Source: Psettodes erumei (lineage: Eukaryota > Chordata > Actinopteri > Pleuronectiformes > Psettodidae). Taken from it: DNA of 64,000 nucleotides. Each line of letters starts with the position of its first letter. Within the stretch, counting starts at the first letter, position 1. Location of the stretch: NCBI GenBank assembly GCA_016785225.1, contig JAFBJZ010000949.1, positions 747,001 through 811,000 on the forward strand, in the 5' to 3' direction. The position numbers and the translations under genes are program-made. Positions 58,883-64,000 of the stretch are shown here, one piece after another. Below the pieces are notes generated by a model, which saw nothing but the letters and a program-made list of their open reading frames with translations, had not been told where the DNA came from and made no database searches.

Positions 58883-61288
58883 GTAAGTCGAGCTCTCTAC
58901 ATGTACGCGTTAATGACCCTGCAGCCCCTCTAGGGGGATACGGAACCGGGGTTTAAAGTACGGGCTTGAGCGTCAGGAGGAGAGTGCGGCGGAAGTTAAA
59001 TTACTTCTCTTGTCGTCCACAAGAGGGCACTGCTGCATCACATTCCACACGTGCGCCGCTCCTTCCTCCCCCTTTTCCATTCAGCTTCAGACACCCCCCC
59101 CCCCAATCTTCAGGCTTTTCTCCTGTCTCACGTTGCTCATCCTTTTCTCTCTTTTCTCTCTCCACAAAATGATCCGTCTCTCTCCCCCTCTGCTCTCTCC
59201 TGTTCTAAATACGATTATTCCTTCAAGTCCATTTTGTCAGAATAACAGCCCCACCGCAGTGCCTGTGATATCAATAGTCCCGTGTAAGTATTTTCCAGTG
59301 ACAAAAAAATGCCACGGGCTCACACGAAAAACCCCCCCCATGTAATGCCTGATTTTGTAATGACTTCTTTCAACGCACGGTAATGGAACAACGCGGGCGT
59401 GCGCGCTCAATAAATGGGTGCAAAGCGGCGTGTGTACCGGCTGACATAAACAGCTAAATCTGGTATTGTAACTAAACACCACGCGCACGCTCTCCCCCTC
59501 GCGCCATGTCGGTGGCAGCACTCATGTTCATTTAATGAGCACTAACAGTACACATCCTCAGCAGAGGCGTCGGGCTTCGCCTCGGGGGAGTCCTTCATTA
59601 AGATCCCCTTACGCGCTCATTGTGTTCCCTAATAGAGGGCAGGGCGGCGACTCGGTGCGCCGTGTTTGTTGTTTTGTCAGTCGGCCCCTGCACCAGCCGC
59701 GGCCGCCGTTCGGCCGACAGGCCCGCGCCGCGAAAGGTGCGCATGTTTTTTTTGGGGTCCCCCCCCGCTGCCGCAGGTGGGGGAGTTCCTCTCCCACCGG
59801 ACGTGCGTCTCTGTCAGCAGCCAGCAGCGGACGGGTTCGTTACATTTCACCTCCCCCCCTCGCTCTGTTCCATCCAGGAAGCGTCGCCAAATTAGCCAAG
59901 TGTAATTTCCTTCCTTTCCTTCCTCCCTTCCCCGTAAGTTGGCAATATTCGTCATTGCCGCTGTCAACACATCCCACGTGAAGAACAAAACCAACTGTTT
60001 GAGCCCACCTCTCAAGCCTTTCGAACTCGCCCGGCCCGTCCAGAGCCGCTCTTTGAACGCCGCCGAATGTTTCCTCAGCCTCCTTCGGTTACCCAGCTCG
60101 CCGAATGGGCGGCTAAAACAAACCGGATTGTGTTTTTATTTGGACTTTACCGCCTCGGCGCATCGCATGCGGCGGCGGGTGAAAGGGAAGACGCGCGTCG
60201 AAAGGTCATCAGTGAGATCTGAAGCCGCGGCTCGGCCCTGAACTCGCCGCGTCAGCGGGCGGCCCCACTTTGCGCGATCTTGGTGTTTTGTTTACTTTGT
60301 TTCTATGATCATAGAGAGACGCGCGTCTATTTTTTGCCGCAGGGTCGTTTGGGGCGCTCGCACCATCAGCACAACCACAAAGTCCCTCTGCAAATGAGAC
60401 GTGTCGTTGGGGACGTACTCGTTTAGAGTTTAGGCGGGTAAAAATTAATACGAGCCACAAAGCGATTATTCTGTCAGGGCTACGTTTTGTAAAAGTTCCG
60501 CTTATTCCATCCCCGGCCCAAACCAATAGGTCAAAGGTCACTGTGACCTCACAATTTTTTGTCCAGAAGTCAAGAACTCATGAGCTCATTACGTCGCGAT
60601 TTAACGCAAGTGCCTCATAGGATAAAAATTATGAAACAATGTAATTTTATATCCAAACGGGGGGGGCAAAGCATGACGCGGGGTAAATCTAGTCGACTTT
60701 GTGTCGAGCCCTAAAGTTAAACGACCGTAAGCCAAGTAGTTCTTGGTAGTTTCCGACTGCAGCGAGCCAGAAAGGCCAGCTGGCATTTATAGCAGGGTTT
60801 GTAGTGTATTTGTGGGTATTGCTGTTTGCACCCCGCGGCCCCCGCCCCACCCCCCCCCGCCACCTGCATTTTAATCATCACATTTGCACTCGACTTTCAT
60901 ATCGTGATTTAGGAGGCTTTTTATTTTTGTAATTGTGACACGTACGCGGACCACTACTTGGCCCTCCGTGTAAATCCACCCCCTCCCCCAGGCGCTCGGC
61001 TCAGTGTGCATGTGTCCTGTGTATTTATTGATTGGCTTAGCTCTCACCTTTCTCTTGCTCTCGTTTTAAATTTGAGGCCACCCCACCCACCCCCATCGCC
61101 GTGTGGCAGGACGGGTCAGGCCAGGGGGCCGCAGCGGTTCCTCGGCTTAGAGGGGGATGACAGACCCTTGGCCGTGGCTCTTCTGATCACATTTGCCAAG
61201 TTAAGAGGGGAAAGCCCCCACTTACCCCCCCCCCCACGACTCTTTCTTCAGTATTTCTTCTATCTGCGTCTTTGTGTGTCTGTCCGCG

Positions 61289-61311
61289 CGTGTGTGTGTG
61301 TGTGTGTGTGT
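61289..61311. repeat. (TG)n microsatellite
   Basis: A short TG run in the large pola1 intron. Confidence 0.85.
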
Positions 61312-63681
61312 TAATGCCTGTCTGCGAGTGCTACTGGCCGAACTCTGCCCTTTGTCGGTGGACAACCATTTGTTGTGGCCCTCCTCTCTCCTGGTATGTG
61401 TGGGTATTAAGGGGGGGGTATTAAGAGGAAGGTGAAGGTTTAGGATTACACAGGCGAGGGTCCACCACAGATTGATGTCCCCCTCAACCCCTCGGCGTTA
61501 TTTCGGGGTCTTTTGTATGATCGCCAGAGAACAGTTGGGTGCGGGGAAACAGATATAGGAAACGCGGGCGACGTACACGCATGCGGTTATAATGGGCTCA
61601 TAAATGCATTTGTCACGCCGCCGAGACTTTTATTATCCGCCGACCGCAGGCCGGAGGATCCCTGACAGCCCTCGCCCGATAAGTACGTCGGGTTAAACGC
61701 GGGAGAAGGGAGGTTTTAATGCAGCTGCGCCGACGGCACTTTGCCGGTCATTGGTGTTAATTTCCTATTCTGGTGTTAATGCCGCTCATCATGGCAAATA
61801 GAGAAGCTTCTCTTAGGGGTCAAGGGCACCACAAAAGCCGCTTTGCTTGAAGAGTGATTTTCCTCTCTTTTGTCTTTAAATATAAGCCAGGACTCATGCT
61901 TTTATATGTTCCTTATATTCTTAGTTTTGCCACTTTTGGACCCGATTTGTTTTAAAAAAAAACAAAAACAAATCACAAACCGTCTCGTGTCTCTGGACAT
62001 AAGCCGTACGTGTGCGCGTCCTCTCAAACGAGGGCTGTTAACTACAGAGGCCGGTGGAAGCCGCTGATTGTCGCGGAACGCAGATTGGTTTGACCTTTGA
62101 CCCTTTTGCCAGCAAATCTGACGACCATTAGCAGGTGCGCGTGTGTCAGGAACGACTCCCGAAAGCCATTCTGCTGTAATTGAGTCTCTGTCCTTGTGTT
62201 TAAAAACAGCCTGACAGGAGCTCGTAGTTGACATTATTGGATGGCATGCGGAGTGAAGGATAGAAGCGGGCTTGGGTGACAGAGGCCGAGGGTGCGGAGA
62301 GGTCAGAGTTGGGTTTAGGTTAAACCCCCCCCCCCGGCGCGTCCATGTGTGTGACGGGCGCGTGCGGTCGCAATGAAGTCTGTGTAAATATTGTTGCCCC
62401 CGGTGTCCCTTGTCCGGATTCTGTATCGCCGCCCCGCCACCACCCACCACCCACCACCCGTCCCGAGAATCGCAAATCACTTCCCTGTATCGGGCACGGG
62501 AACGCCCGAACCGCCCCGATCGGTCGTGCAGGGTCTTGGCCCGCCGCCGCCGCCGTCTTAGAATCACACGGGCCGTTTTTCCATTTCCTCGAATCAGACG
62601 GAAGAATACACAAGCCCGGCCAGCGTGCGCGCCTCTGCGCATGCGCGCGCATCCCCGCGTCTGGGGAAATGAGGCCTTGGTGTTTCCATGCGCCTGCGGT
62701 CCTCTTAAAGAGCTGGCTTTACTCCTGATAGGAGCGGGCTTAACAAATAGTCACATGGGAGCGGGAGCTGCTATTTTGGCTGCGTCGGCTTGTCTGTGAG
62801 GGCCGACAGTGGACGGGACAAGGTTTCAGAATCCAAACTGCGACTTTAGTAACACCTACTAATGAGGCCATGCGAGACCGGGCTAATGGCGGGGATTATG
62901 ATCGATAATGGATTGATCTGACATCTGCCGGTTCCGTCGGTACCACCGATAGAGCTGAAAATAAGAGGATAATTAGTAAATGGTTTTTTAACGGGCTTGG
63001 CAACGGGGCGATACATATGTTTAGTTCTATTAAAAATCTTTACGTCGCTTGATTTATGACCTTAATGGACTTGATCCTGTAATCGTCTTTACTGCATTGC
63101 ATGGATGGTAGACATCAGGAAAATGGCTTGCAGAGTCCTTTTCATTTGATTGTGTTGATGATTGATTGTTTTGGTTTTTTTGAGACGGTGCATATCAAGT
63201 GGAAAAATATAGACAAAATATAGACATATAAGACATAATATATACCATGTTTATGGGCATTTTTCACACCTGCACTTTTTACCCTGCTGATTGCAGAAAC
63301 TGAACCAAGAGAAAAATGCTGCGACTCATCAGCTGATTTGGGATCAGAGCTATAGGTGTGAACGTGCCCTCAAACCACCTCTTTATTTGATAAGTAAAAA
63401 AAACACGCATAGAACTTATTTGCATTGCTCGCCGGGCGACTGCTCTGACTGCCCCGGAGATGCAGCGACACGTCCACCCGCGTGTCCTTTCCAGGTATTA
63501 AAGTGCGACTTTTTTTAATTGACCAGACCGGCAATAGCGTTGTTGTCATTGTCGAGGTATTCTTGATGAGCGGCGGCATTTGGGATGTCAGCCGGTTGTA
63601 TTAAATCAGACGCAGCTTTACAACAGATTGACCCTCCCCAGCAGCAGACATGAGAACACAGCTATGGCATCTGCCAGGACA

Positions 63682-63703
63682 GGTGTGTGTGTGTGTGTGT
63701 GTG
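63682..63703. repeat. (GT)n microsatellite
   Basis: A short GT run in the large pola1 intron near the right end. Confidence 0.85.
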
Positions 63704-64000
63704 TCTTTGCACTCTTGCATGCAAGCGAAACAGTTTAAGCCTAAAAGATTTCCTCTCTCTGAGGCGATGTGTGCACACAAGCTGAGAAGAAACTTTAAAT
63801 CTTATGCATCTTTGGTTTTTTGTGAGTGACTTTTTTTGACTTTTTTTGTTAGTGAAGCTGGGGGGGGGGTGTCACATTGTGCATGTGTACAGCGCCTCCC
63901 CGGCCCCCCGGCGGTGGTGTGTCCCTCCGCAGGTGCTATTTCAGTCGGCCGACTGTCATCCCGAAATGCTTTTCAGCTGAGTGCTTTTCAAAACAATCGT

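Larger units (their letters stand above)
58883..64000 (+). other. Large pola1 intron, continuing past the window
   Basis: This stretch follows the donor after HKGRE, and the expected next coding segment (ILMHTKEMVQ...) does not occur in the remaining 5.1 kb. It is far larger than the other pola1 introns here, mostly under 500 bp. No nested gene is supported. GC-rich stretches alternate with homeobox-type TAAT-rich stretches, notably about 61560-61860 and 62850-63100. Confidence 0.75.

Noticed and set aside
58883..64000. A nested gene in the large pola1 intron
   Set aside because: Open frames there follow GC-rich composition; none has paired splice sites, a domain or convincing codon use.
1..64000. 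tRNA genes, CRISPR arrays, operons or phage-like features
   Set aside because: No B-box plus cloverleaf combination, no spaced direct-repeat array and no prokaryotic gene organisation were seen.

Overview
The window is vertebrate nuclear DNA, almost certainly from a ray-finned (teleost) fish. The genes are split into many short exons with GT-AG introns, the spacing is compact, CA/GT microsatellites are frequent, and the coding exons match vertebrate families closely. I found no bacterial, phage, plasmid, CRISPR or operon structure. Seven protein genes were assembled exon by exon from splice signals, reading phase and remembered family sequences. No alignment software was run.

Layout: (1) 168-10786 (+), marchf6, an ER-membrane RING-CH ubiquitin ligase. 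Only the first few codons lie left of the window. (2) 11518-12381 (-), an intronless arylamine N-acetyltransferase, tail-to-tail with marchf6 and head-to-head with the next gene. (3) 13050-18433 (+), zdhhc20, a DHHC palmitoyltransferase, with an apparent 3.9-kb 3'UTR that carries a foldback element. (4) 22.3-26.0 kb, intergenic, with an L2-type LINE relic. (5) 25999-31573 (+), slc51a, organic solute transporter alpha. (6) 33718-39318 (+), pdk3, pyruvate dehydrogenase kinase, with a 2.7-kb 3'UTR. (7) 43470-49115 (-), pcyt1b, CTP:phosphocholine cytidylyltransferase beta, tail-to-tail with pdk3. (8) 51611-58882 and onward (+), pola1, the DNA polymerase alpha catalytic subunit. It runs off the right end inside an intron of at least 5.1 kb.

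The genes do not form one pathway. They are ordinary housekeeping and metabolic genes: ER quality control, xenobiotic acetylation, palmitoylation, bile-acid/steroid export, pyruvate oxidation control, phosphatidylcholine synthesis and DNA replication priming. The right half keeps the PDK3-PCYT1B-POLA1 order of human Xp22.

I did not find a new biological system. The most useful observations are two single-base reading-frame breaks in otherwise intact, highly conserved genes (marchf6 and pola1), probably base-calling errors; a possible in-frame stop or acceptor choice and a GC-AG intron in marchf6; a 64-nt duplicate of the slc51a exon-5 acceptor; CA or GT repeats directly at three splice donors; two unexplained first-exon-like segments between pcyt1b and pola1; and a long pola1 intron that may hold arx regulatory elements.
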